Origin: Mariniflexile fucanivorans | GTDB taxonomy: Bacteria > Bacteroidota > Bacteroidia > Flavobacteriales > Flavobacteriaceae | DNA: 64,000 nucleotides | Assembly (NCBI RefSeq): GCF_004341235.1 | Contig: NZ_SLUP01000007.1 | Location: forward strand, 229,121-293,120 | Direction: 5' to 3' | Shown here: piece by piece, positions 27,782 through 35,227 of the stretch | Layout of the letters: each line of letters opens with the position of its first letter | How positions within the stretch are numbered: position 1 is the first letter of the stretch | The notes under the pieces: model-generated | What the model saw: only the letters and a program-made list of their open reading frames with translations | What the model was told of the DNA's origin: nothing | Database searches by the model: none | Position numbers and translations under genes: made by a program

Positions 27782-28120
27782 ATGATTAACTTAGAAGATA
27801 GAACTTATCAATTTGCAAGAGACTGTCGTTTATTGGTGAAGGATTTAAAAAAAACAATTTTCAATGTTGAAGATGGAAAGCAATTAGTAAGATCTTCAGG
27901 ATCTGTTGGAGCTAATTATATTGAAGGAAATGAAAAACTTGGGGATAAGGATTTAAAATTTAGAATTAAAATATCAAGAAAAGAAGCAAAAGAAAGTGAA
28001 TATTGGCTTAAATTATTAGGAGATTTGAATTTAGATGAATCTGAAAGGATACAAAAATTAACAAATGAAGCTAATGAGTTGAGAAAAATACTTTCAGCAA
28101 TCATTAATAAATTAAAGTAA
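27782..28120 (+). CDS. Four-helix bundle protein (S23/IVP family)
   Basis: 112 residues. LEDRTYQFARDCRLLVKDLK, VRSSGSVGANYIEGNEKLG and ISRKEAKESEYWLKLLGDLN are the conserved helices of the S23 or 23S rRNA intervening-sequence protein family. These homopentameric four-helix bundles are often encoded as mobile orphan genes outside rRNA. No enzymatic role is established. The gene stands between DUF1599 and the DoxX-type gene, bordered by AT-rich TTTTTGGAATTT-like repeats, suggesting a separate insertion. Confidence 0.9.
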   Translation: MINLEDRTYQFARDCRLLVKDLKKTIFNVEDGKQLVRSSGSVGANYIEGNEKLGDKDLKFRIKISRKEAKESEYWLKLLGDLNLDESERIQKLTNEANELRKILSAIINKLK

Positions 28121-28233
28121 ATATATAACTTGAACGAAAGGTATGGATTTTGGATTTTAGTTTTTTGGAATTTGGAATTTAGTTTTTTGAATTTTACTCT
28201 TTTGGAAGTTAGTTTTTTAAATTTTTAAATTTT

Positions 28234-29331
28234 ATGAAGTTATTAGTAAGCTTATCAAGAATTTTAGTAGGTATTTTATTCATCATTTCCGGATTAATAA
28301 AATTGAATGACCCACTTGGGTTTTCATACAAATTACAGGAATATTTTAGTCCAGACGTTTTAAACATCCCGTTTCTAGAACCGTACGCTTTAATAATTTC
28401 TGTGCTGGTCGTGGTTTTTGAAGTGGTTTTAGGTGTGTTTTTAATTATTGGATACAAACCTAAATTTACAGTTTGGAGTTTGTTGTTAATGATTGTGTTT
28501 TTCACATTTTTAACCTTTTACTCAGCGTATTTTGACAAAGTGAAAGATTGTGGTTGTTTTGGTGATGCTTTAAAATTGACTCCATGGGGCACTTTTACTA
28601 AAGACGTGGTGCTCTTATTTTTTGTTTTCATATTATTTTTTGGGGTAAAACACATCAAACCAGTATTCAGTAGTTTGCAAACCACCATTTTAGCTCTTTT
28701 AAGTTTTATTTTTAGTTTTTGGTTGGGATACCATGTATTGATGCATTTGCCCGTAGTAGATTTTAGAGCATATAAAATAGGGAATAATATTTCAGAAGGG
28801 ATGTCTATACCCGAAAATGCGCAAAAACCTGTTGTAGAATATTATTGGAAATTTAATGTGGATGGTGAAGAAAAAGTAATCACTACAAATGGTTCGTATC
28901 CAGATGTTAAAGGCGATTTTGTAAGTGTTGATTCTAAAGTTATCGATGAAGGTTATATGCCTCCAATTTACGATTTTTCTATTGAAAATTCTGAAGGAGA
29001 CGACTTAACAGAAAAATTTCTTTCAGAAGAAAAACTAATTTTGGTTGCTGCTTATAATATGGAAACTATGGAAAAAGCAGGTGCAGAAAAATTAAAAACC
29101 ATGTCTGATGCCGCTTTGAAAAAAGGTTATAAAGTAATAGGTTTAACCGCATCTGGTGAAGCCGTGAAACAAAAAATAATAAAGAAATACAATTTAAATT
29201 TCGACTTTTATTTATGCGATGAAAAAGCAATAAAAACCATAGTACGTTCTAATCCTGGAATTTTAGAAATAGAAAAAGGGACCATTAAACAAAAAGTACA
29301 TTGGAATGATTTGGATGATTTGAAGTTGTGA
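28234..29331 (+). CDS. BT_3928-type DoxX/MauE-like membrane protein with thioredoxin-like C-terminus
   Basis: 365 residues. The first half holds about four membrane helices (LLVSLSRILVGILFIISGLI, then YALIISVLVVVFEVVLGVFL, LLLMIVFFTFLTFYSAYF and one more) with the DCGCFGDAL motif of MauE/DoxX redox-linked proteins, Cys near residue 108-110. The second half is soluble, with EEKLILVAAYNMETMEKAG and VIGLTASGE resembling a thioredoxin-like fold without its CxxC. Family members are linked to membrane redox or disulfide chemistry; that is inference. Upstream of an ABC permease. Confidence 0.85.
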   Translation: MKLLVSLSRILVGILFIISGLIKLNDPLGFSYKLQEYFSPDVLNIPFLEPYALIISVLVVVFEVVLGVFLIIGYKPKFTVWSLLLMIVFFTFLTFYSAYFDKVKDCGCFGDALKLTPWGTFTKDVVLLFFVFILFFGVKHIKPVFSSLQTTILALLSFIFSFWLGYHVLMHLPVVDFRAYKIGNNISEGMSIPENAQKPVVEYYWKFNVDGEEKVITTNGSYPDVKGDFVSVDSKVIDEGYMPPIYDFSIENSEGDDLTEKFLSEEKLILVAAYNMETMEKAGAEKLKTMSDAALKKGYKVIGLTASGEAVKQKIIKKYNLNFDFYLCDEKAIKTIVRSNPGILEIEKGTIKQKVHWNDLDDLKL

Positions 29332-29334
29332 TTT

Positions 29335-29410
29335 TTCAGCTACAGTCACAGTCACAGTCACGGTTTTCAGTCTAACAATCAACAAATAAACAACTCAACA
29401 AATAAACTAT
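29335..29410. repeat. Short tandem repeats before the permease gene
   Basis: CAGTCA is repeated three times near 29342-29360, and CAACAAATAAAC occurs twice near 29379-29406. These are low-complexity intergenic repeats. Confidence 0.5.
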
Positions 29411-30487
29411 TTGATAAGCTATATCCTAAATAAAATTACATACGCACTACTCACATTATTTGGGGTAGTTACCGTTATATTCTTTTTATTCAATGTGTTA
29501 CCTGGAGATCCTGCGCAAATGATGTTGGGACAAAATGAGGGCAGCGACCAATTGGCCATAGTAAAACAAAAATATGGTTTCGATAAACCCATCAGTACAC
29601 AGTATTTTTATTATTTGAACGATTTATCGCCCATATCCTTTCACTCAAAAAATGAAAGCGATTATACCTTTTTAAAAACAGGAAAATATTCTGCAGTTCC
29701 ATTATTTTCAATAGGAAATACCACAACGGTTTTAAAGTTTCCGTATTTAAGGGAGTCATTCACCAAACAAGGAAAAAAAGTGACTCAGGTTTTAGGTGAA
29801 ACCTTGCCTAATACCTTTGTTTTAGCAGTTTCTGCGATTATAATCGCCATGTTCATAGGTATTATATTAGGTATTGTTTCAGCATTGTATAAAGACCAGT
29901 GGCTCGATAAAACCATTCAAATATTTAGCACTTTTGGTATGAGTATTCCATCGTTTTTTAGCGCCATTTTATTTGCTTGGTTCTTTGGCTTTGTATTGCA
30001 TAAATATACCCATTTGGAAATGACGGGAAGTCTTTTTGAATTGGACGATTTTGGCGAATCAAATCACCTAAAATTAAAAAATCTAATTCTGCCAGCTATC
30101 GTTTTGGGTATTCGCCCTTTGGCAGTTGTTATTCAATTGATGCGAAATTCATTATTGGAAGTATTCAACCAAGATTACATTCGAACCGCCAGGGCAAAAG
30201 GGTTAAGTGAATATCAAATTATAAGAAGGCATGCTTTAAAAAATGCGTTAAACCCTGTGGTAACAGCCATTTCTGGTTGGTTTGCTTCCATGTTGGCAGG
30301 AGCCGTTTTTGTAGAGTATATTTTCGGTTGGAACGGTTTAGGAAAAGAAATTGTAAATGCCTTAAACACATTGGATTTACCTGTGATTATGGGTTCGGTT
30401 TTAATAATTGCGCTATTATTTATCATAATCAATATTTTTGTAGATATAATTTACGTTTGGTTAGACCCTAAAGTAAAACTTCAGTAA
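29411..30487 (+). CDS. DppB/OppB-type ABC transporter permease
   Basis: 358 residues from TTG at 29411. The N-terminus has the DppB signature LTLFGVVTVIFFLFNVLPGD followed by PAQMMLG. About six membrane segments follow, and the EAA loop reads DYIRTARAKGLSEYQIIRRH, the contact site for the ATPase. It ends in LVIIALLFIIINIFVDIIYVWLDPKVKL, typical of the family. These permeases import peptides or nickel with a DppC partner, ATPases and a binding protein, none of which is adjacent. A large loop (residues about 60-130) precedes helix 2. Confidence 0.93.
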   Translation: MISYILNKITYALLTLFGVVTVIFFLFNVLPGDPAQMMLGQNEGSDQLAIVKQKYGFDKPISTQYFYYLNDLSPISFHSKNESDYTFLKTGKYSAVPLFSIGNTTTVLKFPYLRESFTKQGKKVTQVLGETLPNTFVLAVSAIIIAMFIGIILGIVSALYKDQWLDKTIQIFSTFGMSIPSFFSAILFAWFFGFVLHKYTHLEMTGSLFELDDFGESNHLKLKNLILPAIVLGIRPLAVVIQLMRNSLLEVFNQDYIRTARAKGLSEYQIIRRHALKNALNPVVTAISGWFASMLAGAVFVEYIFGWNGLGKEIVNALNTLDLPVIMGSVLIIALLFIIINIFVDIIYVWLDPKVKLQ

Positions 30488-30492
30488 ATTTG
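30485..30492 (+). promoter_or_regulatory. -7 box overlapping the permease stop codon
   Basis: TAAATTTG, a perfect TAnnTTTG match; its TAA is the permease stop. It lies 27 bp before the thioredoxin-like ATG at 30520. Confidence 0.6.
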
Positions 30493-30519
30493 CATCTTCT
30501 AAAAATAAATTTTAAGTAT

Positions 30520-31008
30520 ATGAAAATAAAATTTATGGTAATCTTGTTTTTGAGTGTTTTAAGTTGCAAAGCACAAGAAGAAACACCAATTGTATTTTCA
30601 GAAGCAGCTCTAAACGATACATTTGTAACATTAGAAGGCACTACAACAACATTCAAAGCTATTTTGGAAGCCAATAGAGGAAAAATGATTGTCGTAGATG
30701 TTTGGGCCTCTTGGTGTAGTGATTGTATTAAAGGCATGCCAAAAGTGAACGCCTTACAAAAAGCGAATCCCAATGCGACCTATATATTTTTATCCTTAGA
30801 TAAAACTCAGGATGCTTGGAAAAAAGGCATTAAAAAATATAAAGTAAACGGTCAAAATTACTTTATGCAATCTGGTTGGAAAGGCTCTTTTGGAGAATTT
30901 ATAAAGCTAGATTGGATACCAAGATACATGGTTATGGATGAAAATGGCAACATAAAATTATTCAAAGCCATTGAAGCAGACGATGAAAATTTAAAAAACA
31001 CATTATAA
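30520..31008 (+). CDS. Thioredoxin-like (TlpA/ResA type) lipoprotein
   Basis: 162 residues from ATG at 30520; a longer frame from 30490 overlaps the promoter box and is less likely. MVILFLSVLSCKAQ gives a lipobox Cys. The thioredoxin fold carries VVDVWASWCSDCIKGMPKVN with a CSDC active site, and the cis-Pro motif IPRYMVMDENG. Such proteins exchange disulfides in the periplasm, for instance in cytochrome c maturation. It follows the ABC permease and precedes tpiA. Confidence 0.9.
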   Translation: MKIKFMVILFLSVLSCKAQEETPIVFSEAALNDTFVTLEGTTTTFKAILEANRGKMIVVDVWASWCSDCIKGMPKVNALQKANPNATYIFLSLDKTQDAWKKGIKKYKVNGQNYFMQSGWKGSFGEFIKLDWIPRYMVMDENGNIKLFKAIEADDENLKNTL

Positions 31009-31052
31009 ATATTTAATAAAAATCCCTTCCATTAAAGAAGGGTACATTAAAA

Positions 31053-31802
31053 ATGAGAAAACAAATAGTAGCAGGAAACTGGAAAATGAACAATGATTTA
31101 GCGCAAACTGAAACGCTAATTACAAACTTAAAAGGTCAAGTTAAAACCACTAAAGCAGAAGTAATGATTGCCCCAACGTTCACCAACTTATGGCAAGCTT
31201 ACCAAACGTTAAAAGATACTGAAATTGAGGTTATTGCTCAAAACATGCATTTTGCGGAAAGTGGTGCTTATACAGGAGAAATTAGTGCAAGCATGCTTAA
31301 AAGCGTAGGTGTAAAAACCGTTATTTTAGGACATAGCGAGCGCAGAGAATATTTTGGTGAAACCGATGAAATTTTAGCTAAAAAAGTAGATGCAGCCTTA
31401 ACAAATGATCTACGTACAATTTTCTGTTTTGGTGAGGTTTTAGCCGATAGAAAATCTGGAAACCACGAAGCCGTTGTAGAAAGCCAAATTAAAAATGCTT
31501 TATTTCATTTAGATGCTTCAGCGTTTAAAAACATCGTGTTGGCTTACGAGCCTGTTTGGGCCATTGGTACGGGCGAAACAGCAAGTCCAGAGCAAGCCCA
31601 AGACATGCACGCATTCATCCGTAAAACGTTGGCTAATAAATATGGTGCCGATGTAGCAAACAACATGTCTATTCTTTACGGCGGTAGCGTAAAACCAAAC
31701 AACGCACAAGAAATTTTTGGAAAACCAGATGTAGATGGTGGTTTAATTGGTGGTGCTGCGCTTAATGCAGACGACTTTTTCGCTATTGTAAATGCATTTT
31801 AA
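31053..31802 (+). CDS. tpiA: Triosephosphate isomerase
   Basis: 249 residues, the standard length. It interconverts dihydroxyacetone phosphate and glyceraldehyde 3-phosphate in glycolysis and gluconeogenesis. Active-site elements: MRKQIVAGNWKMN (Asn, Lys), ILGHSERREYFGETDE (catalytic His), VLAYEPVWAIGTGETAS (catalytic Glu and loop 6) and MSILYGGSVKPNNA with GGLIGGAALNADDF. It lies downstream of a CCCTTC/GAAGGG hairpin (31024-31042). Confidence 0.98.
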   Translation: MRKQIVAGNWKMNNDLAQTETLITNLKGQVKTTKAEVMIAPTFTNLWQAYQTLKDTEIEVIAQNMHFAESGAYTGEISASMLKSVGVKTVILGHSERREYFGETDEILAKKVDAALTNDLRTIFCFGEVLADRKSGNHEAVVESQIKNALFHLDASAFKNIVLAYEPVWAIGTGETASPEQAQDMHAFIRKTLANKYGADVANNMSILYGGSVKPNNAQEIFGKPDVDGGLIGGAALNADDFFAIVNAF

Positions 31803-31829
31803 GTAATACATCAGCTAAAATAAAATAAG

Positions 31830-31916
31830 GGCGTTACCCCGAAAAAATCGGGGTTGCGCTTTTTGTAACATTCTTTTTAAACGTCATTGCGAGGATGAAG
31901 GACGTGGTAATCTGCC
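31830..31916 (+). repeat. Composite dispersed repeat, second copy
   Basis: Contains GGCGTTACCCC, an inner hairpin CCCCGA/TCGGGG, GCTTTTTG, CGTCATTGCGAGGATGAAGG and ATCTGCC in the same order as the minus-strand reading of 18928-19009. The left half of the longer element seen at 18856 is absent here. Confidence 0.75.
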
Positions 31917-32082
31917 AATTTTAAGTCTTTACAATGGTAGTTTTATCTAAGTTTTAAAAAGAACTTTCACTTCAAATGCGAAGCATTCACGATTTCAAAA
32001 TTTAAAAATAAAATGGATGAGTAATTGCTAACGCAAATTAAAACAAATTACCATATTCATATATCAAAAATCGTAATTCATC

Positions 32083-32919
32083 ATGTCCAACATCATATAT
32101 ATAGGTTACGACTTTAAAGTAACCCCATTACAACCTGGAGTTGAAATTCTTATTGCAGAGCTTGGTTATGCCGGTTTTGAAAGTTTTGTTGAAACCGAAG
32201 ACGGAGTAATAGCATACATTCAAAAGGAAGAATGGAATAATGAAATACTTAATGATGTTCAAATATTAAATTCCGAAGAATTTAAAATCGATTTCACATT
32301 CAACGAAATTGAACAAACTAATTGGAATGAAGAATGGGAAAAGAATTTTAACCCGATTGTTGTGGATGATGTTTGTTCGGTACGTGCACCATTTCACGAA
32401 AAACCAAATACAAAATACGATATCATTATTGAACCAAAAATGAGTTTTGGTACAGGGCATCACGAAACTACCCACATGATGATTCAGCATATTTTAAAAA
32501 ATGATTTCACAAACAAATCGGTTTTAGATATGGGTTGTGGAACCGGTGTTTTAGCCATTTTAGCCGAAATAAAAGGCGCAAAACCTATTGATGCTGTAGA
32601 TTATGATAACTGGTGCTATTTAAATAGTATTGAAAATGTAGAACGCAATAATTGTAAAAACATTACAGTTATAGAAGGGGATGCAAGCGTTTTAAAAGGA
32701 AAAAAATACGATATTATAATAGCAAACATCAATCGTAATATCTTATTGAACGATATGGAAGCTTATGTGTCGTGTTTAAACAAAGGGGGACTCCTATTTT
32801 TATCCGGATTTTATAACGATGATATTCCAGTAATACAAGAAGTGTGCGAAAAGTATTTGTTAAAATTTGATGAAAAATTAGAAAGAAACCATTGGGTTGC
32901 TCTAAAATTTTTAAATTAG
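32083..32919 (+). CDS. prmA: Ribosomal protein L11 methyltransferase
   Basis: 278 residues. It uses S-adenosylmethionine to methylate lysines and the N-terminus of ribosomal protein L11. The N-terminal substrate-recognition domain starts at MSNIIYIGYDFKVTPLQPG. FGTGHHETTHMMIQHI and VLDMGCGTGVLAILAEIKGA form the SAM-binding site, and IIIANINRNILLNDM is the NxxP-like motif. clpS follows 16 bp later on the same strand, a common Bacteroidota pairing. Confidence 0.95.
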   Translation: MSNIIYIGYDFKVTPLQPGVEILIAELGYAGFESFVETEDGVIAYIQKEEWNNEILNDVQILNSEEFKIDFTFNEIEQTNWNEEWEKNFNPIVVDDVCSVRAPFHEKPNTKYDIIIEPKMSFGTGHHETTHMMIQHILKNDFTNKSVLDMGCGTGVLAILAEIKGAKPIDAVDYDNWCYLNSIENVERNNCKNITVIEGDASVLKGKKYDIIIANINRNILLNDMEAYVSCLNKGGLLFLSGFYNDDIPVIQEVCEKYLLKFDEKLERNHWVALKFLN

Positions 32920-32935
32920 TAAAAACTTTTGCAAA

Positions 32936-33211
32936 ATGAGTACTAAAGAAAAAACATCTGAAGAAGTACTACTTCAAGAAGAAGTACTTACCCAAAATGA
33001 AATTGTGTTGCATAATGATGATGTTAACACCTTCGATCATGTTATAAATACACTTATTTATGCATGCGACCACACTGCAGAACAAGCAGAACAATGCGCT
33101 ATGTTGGTGCATTATAAAGGCAAGTGCACCGTAAAAACAGGTTTGTACGACGATTTAAAACCACGTTGCACGATGTTGCTTGAGGCTGGTTTAAGTGCCG
33201 AAATAATTTAA
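32936..33211 (+). CDS. clpS: ATP-dependent Clp protease adaptor ClpS
   Basis: 91 residues. ClpS binds N-degron substrates and passes them to ClpAP-type proteases. The binding pocket motif is IVLHNDDVNTFDHVINTLIY, and the pocket His/Met region CAMLVHYKGKCTVKTG follows. The first ~22 residues are a Glu/Gln-rich extension. Its last 4 bases overlap the end of the convergent HMA-domain gene, so no terminator lies between them. Confidence 0.95.
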   Translation: MSTKEKTSEEVLLQEEVLTQNEIVLHNDDVNTFDHVINTLIYACDHTAEQAEQCAMLVHYKGKCTVKTGLYDDLKPRCTMLLEAGLSAEII

Positions 33212-33477
33212 TTATTCATTCTGCCAATAGCACAGCTTACAAAAGATTTTGCTTTGGTAGTTAAGGCATTTTTTTCTCCCACAGTAGGATAACCAATATT
33301 ATGCAATAAATCTTTTGCTGTACTTATCGTTTCTTCATCTTCATAATTAAATGAAACGGTATTATTTTCATTATTTACAACAACCTCATCAATGCCTTTT
33401 AAGGCTGATAATTTGGTTGTAATGGTGTTTGCACAACCGTGACATTTTAAATTCTGAATTTCAAAAGTGGTATTCAT
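33208..33477 (-). CDS. Heavy-metal-associated (HMA) domain protein
   Basis: 89 residues. MNTTFEIQNLKCHGCANTIT carries the CxxC metal site (CHGC), and DEVVVNNENNTVSFNYED is the HMA beta-alpha-beta fold. Such chaperones bind Cu or similar soft metals in the cytoplasm. It is the last gene of a minus-strand run with DUF2892 and two YeeE/YedE-like proteins; this company suggests sulfur or thiol chemistry instead of plain copper trafficking, which is inference. Confidence 0.88.
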   Translation of the reverse strand: MNTTFEIQNLKCHGCANTITTKLSALKGIDEVVVNNENNTVSFNYEDEETISTAKDLLHNIGYPTVGEKNALTTKAKSFVSCAIGRMNN

Positions 33478-33681
33478 CTATTTTGTTTTACAAGTGTTTA
33501 TTCCGAAAAGAGTATAAAGTGGACAAAAACTAATGAAACTTGTTAATAAAAATATAATAGCAAAAGCCATTAAAATGTAAGCTAAAGTTCCTTCAACAAT
33601 ATCGAAATAATATAATAATGCAATAATAATAGCAATAAGAACTCTTATACTTTTATCTGCTGTTCCCATGTTTTTTTTCAT
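33478..33681 (-). CDS. DUF2892 (YgaP-type) membrane protein
   Basis: 67 residues. MKKNMGTADKSIRVLIAIII and SFCPLYTLFGINTCKTK match the DUF2892 two-helix domain found at the end of the YgaP rhodanese. It ends immediately before the HMA start. Here it is stand-alone. In other species it sits with rhodaneses and YeeE/YedE transporters, consistent with sulfur handling. Confidence 0.88.
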   Translation of the reverse strand: MKKNMGTADKSIRVLIAIIIALLYYFDIVEGTLAYILMAFAIIFLLTSFISFCPLYTLFGINTCKTK

Positions 33682-33769
33682 AGTTGTAATAAATTAGTTA
33701 AACAGTAATCTTAAACTATATTTCTGAAGTCTATCAAAATTACAAAACAAAAAAATAGAAAGCTAAAAA

Positions 33770-34183
33770 TTAATGGGGCAATTTACTTTTTAAAATTCCG
33801 TAAACAAATGTTCCTAACATAGCGGCGGCAATTACAATAAGCATACTGTAAACTCCGGTGCCTAATAAAATATATAACGGACCAGGACAAGCGCCAATTA
33901 GTGCCCAGCCAAGTCCGAAAATAGTACCGCCAATAATATAGCGAACAAAACCGTTTTCTTTTTTGGGAACAAATATTTCAGCACCTTTAAATCCTTTTAT
34001 AAACCCTCTTTTAGAAACTTGAAGAAATATAATACCGGTTATAATGGCAGTTCCAATGATGCCATACATGTGAAATGATTGAAACCTAAACATTTCGTAA
34101 ATTCGATACCAAGATACTGCTTCAGATTTAACTAAAATTATTCCGAAAAGCATTCCTACTAGTAAAAATTTTAAATATTTCAT
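33770..34183 (-). CDS. YeeE/YedE-like half transporter, C-terminal type
   Basis: 137 residues with four membrane helices. FGLGWALIGACPGPLYILLG carries the conserved Cys of the family (GACPGP). YeeE/YedE (TsuA) proteins import thiosulfate or move sulfur through paired Cys residues; many Bacteroidota split it into two proteins. This is the second half-type (DUF6691-like). The partner starts upstream at 34807, 66 bp away. Confidence 0.88.
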   Translation of the reverse strand: MKYLKFLLVGMLFGIILVKSEAVSWYRIYEMFRFQSFHMYGIIGTAIITGIIFLQVSKRGFIKGFKGAEIFVPKKENGFVRYIIGGTIFGLGWALIGACPGPLYILLGTGVYSMLIVIAAAMLGTFVYGILKSKLPH

Positions 34184-34249
34184 TTATTTAGTTTTATTGT
34201 TTTTAAAATTTTTAGTATAAATTCTTATATAATTTGCTCGTTTCATAAG

Positions 34250-34807
34250 TTAAAAAATAAGAGGTATAATAAAGTTAGTCATTATTAATCCGCCAAGAAA
34301 AAAACCAATAACGGCAATTAACGATGGTTTTTGTAAACTGCTAAGTCCGCTAATGGCATGTCCGGAAGTACAGCCATCAGCATAACGTGTTCCAAATCCA
34401 ATTAGAAATCCACCGGCTATGAGTATTAAAAATCCTTTTACTGAAAAAACCACATCCAAATTGTAGATTTCAGGTGGAACTAAATGTGCTCCAACATTGT
34501 TAAAACCTAAATTTTTGATTTCTTCAATAGTTGTAGGGTTTAAAGTAGTAACACTATCATTTGATAAATAATGGATTCCAATAAATCCACCAAGAATAGC
34601 ACCTACAATAACAACTAAATTCCACAAGTTTTCTTTCCAGTTAAATTTAAAAAAATCTGAAACTTTACCCGCTCCAGCTATAGAGCACATGGTTCTTAAA
34701 TTTGAAGACATACCAAAAGTTTTGCCGAAATAAAGTAATAACGCCATTACAAGTGTAATTAGGGGGCCAGAAACATACCATGGCCATGGATTTAGAATAT
34801 AATTCAT
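34250..34807 (-). CDS. YeeE/YedE-like half transporter, N-terminal type
   Basis: 185 residues with about five membrane helices. RYADGCTSGHAISGLSSLQK is the conserved Cys motif, and LRTMCSIAGAGKVSDFFKFN is a second family mark. It pairs with the 137-residue half gene just downstream to make one thiosulfate/sulfur-type importer. It is divergent from tRNA-Arg, and its promoter region shares the gap with the tRNA. Confidence 0.88.
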   Translation of the reverse strand: MNYILNPWPWYVSGPLITLVMALLLYFGKTFGMSSNLRTMCSIAGAGKVSDFFKFNWKENLWNLVVIVGAILGGFIGIHYLSNDSVTTLNPTTIEEIKNLGFNNVGAHLVPPEIYNLDVVFSVKGFLILIAGGFLIGFGTRYADGCTSGHAISGLSSLQKPSLIAVIGFFLGGLIMTNFIIPLIF

Positions 34808-34898
34808 ACTTGTTATGTATAAAAATTAGGTTTAAAGTTTGTAAAAGTAATGAAATGCAAATTTGTAAAAAAAAATGGTGGAATTTTAATAAAAATAC

Positions 34899-34906
34899 TA
34901 TATTTG
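34899..34906 (+). promoter_or_regulatory. -7 box for tRNA-Arg
   Basis: TATATTTG, a perfect TAnnTTTG match, 12 bp before the tRNA. Confidence 0.6.
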
Positions 34907-34918
34907 CACCCACAAAAA

Positions 34919-34992
34919 GGCCTCGTGGCGCAACTGAATAGCGCACTTGATTACGGCTCAAGAGGTTACTGGTTTGAATCCAGTCGAGGTCA
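34919..34992 (+). tRNA. tRNA-Arg (anticodon ACG)
   Basis: A 74-nt cloverleaf: acceptor GGCCTCG/CGAGGTC, D-stem GCGC/GCGC, anticodon stem CTTGA/TCAAG with loop TTACGGC giving ACG at 34953-34955, and T-arm ACTGG/CCAGT. CCA is not encoded. It is the apparent integration point of the mobilizable element that follows. Confidence 0.97.
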
Positions 34993-35016
34993 CTAAAAGC
35001 TAATTAAATAGCTACT

Positions 35017-35050
35017 AAAACCACACAATTCTTATGAATTGTGTGGTTTT
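35017..35050. terminator. Hairpin after tRNA-Arg
   Basis: A perfect 15-bp stem (35017-35031 with 35036-35050, arms containing CCACACAATTC and GAATTGTGTGG) with loop TTAT, flanked by A4 and T4. Confidence 0.85.
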
Positions 35051-35121
35051 CAGGTTTTTAGGGGTTCATTAAATTTGATTTGTTTTGAATTTAAATGGTA
35101 GCTATTCGACAGTTAAATTTC

Positions 35122-35147
35122 AAAGTGTCAGTTCGAACTGACACTTT
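35122..35147. repeat. Perfect 26-bp palindrome upstream of the integrase
   Basis: Two 13-bp arms, AAAGTGTCAGTTC and GAACTGACACTTT, abut with no loop, 80 bp before the integrase ATG. Its position suggests an operator for int or a recombinase/excisionase binding site. Confidence 0.8.
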
Positions 35148-35227
35148 CGAAAATTTTGTATATTGAATTGGTATAGTTGATTTGACTTTCGTTCTGATAA
35201 TTTTTTTATAATTTAAAGACGACAACT

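Noticed and set aside
30490..30519. Longer start of the thioredoxin-like lipoprotein
   Set aside because: It overlaps the -7 box and would spoil the lipoprotein signal peptide; ATG 30520 fits both.
34898..34907. CTnDOT-type core GTAnnTTTGC before tRNA-Arg
   Set aside because: CTATATTTGC matches only partly and is fully explained by the tRNA promoter box; no copy was found at the right end.
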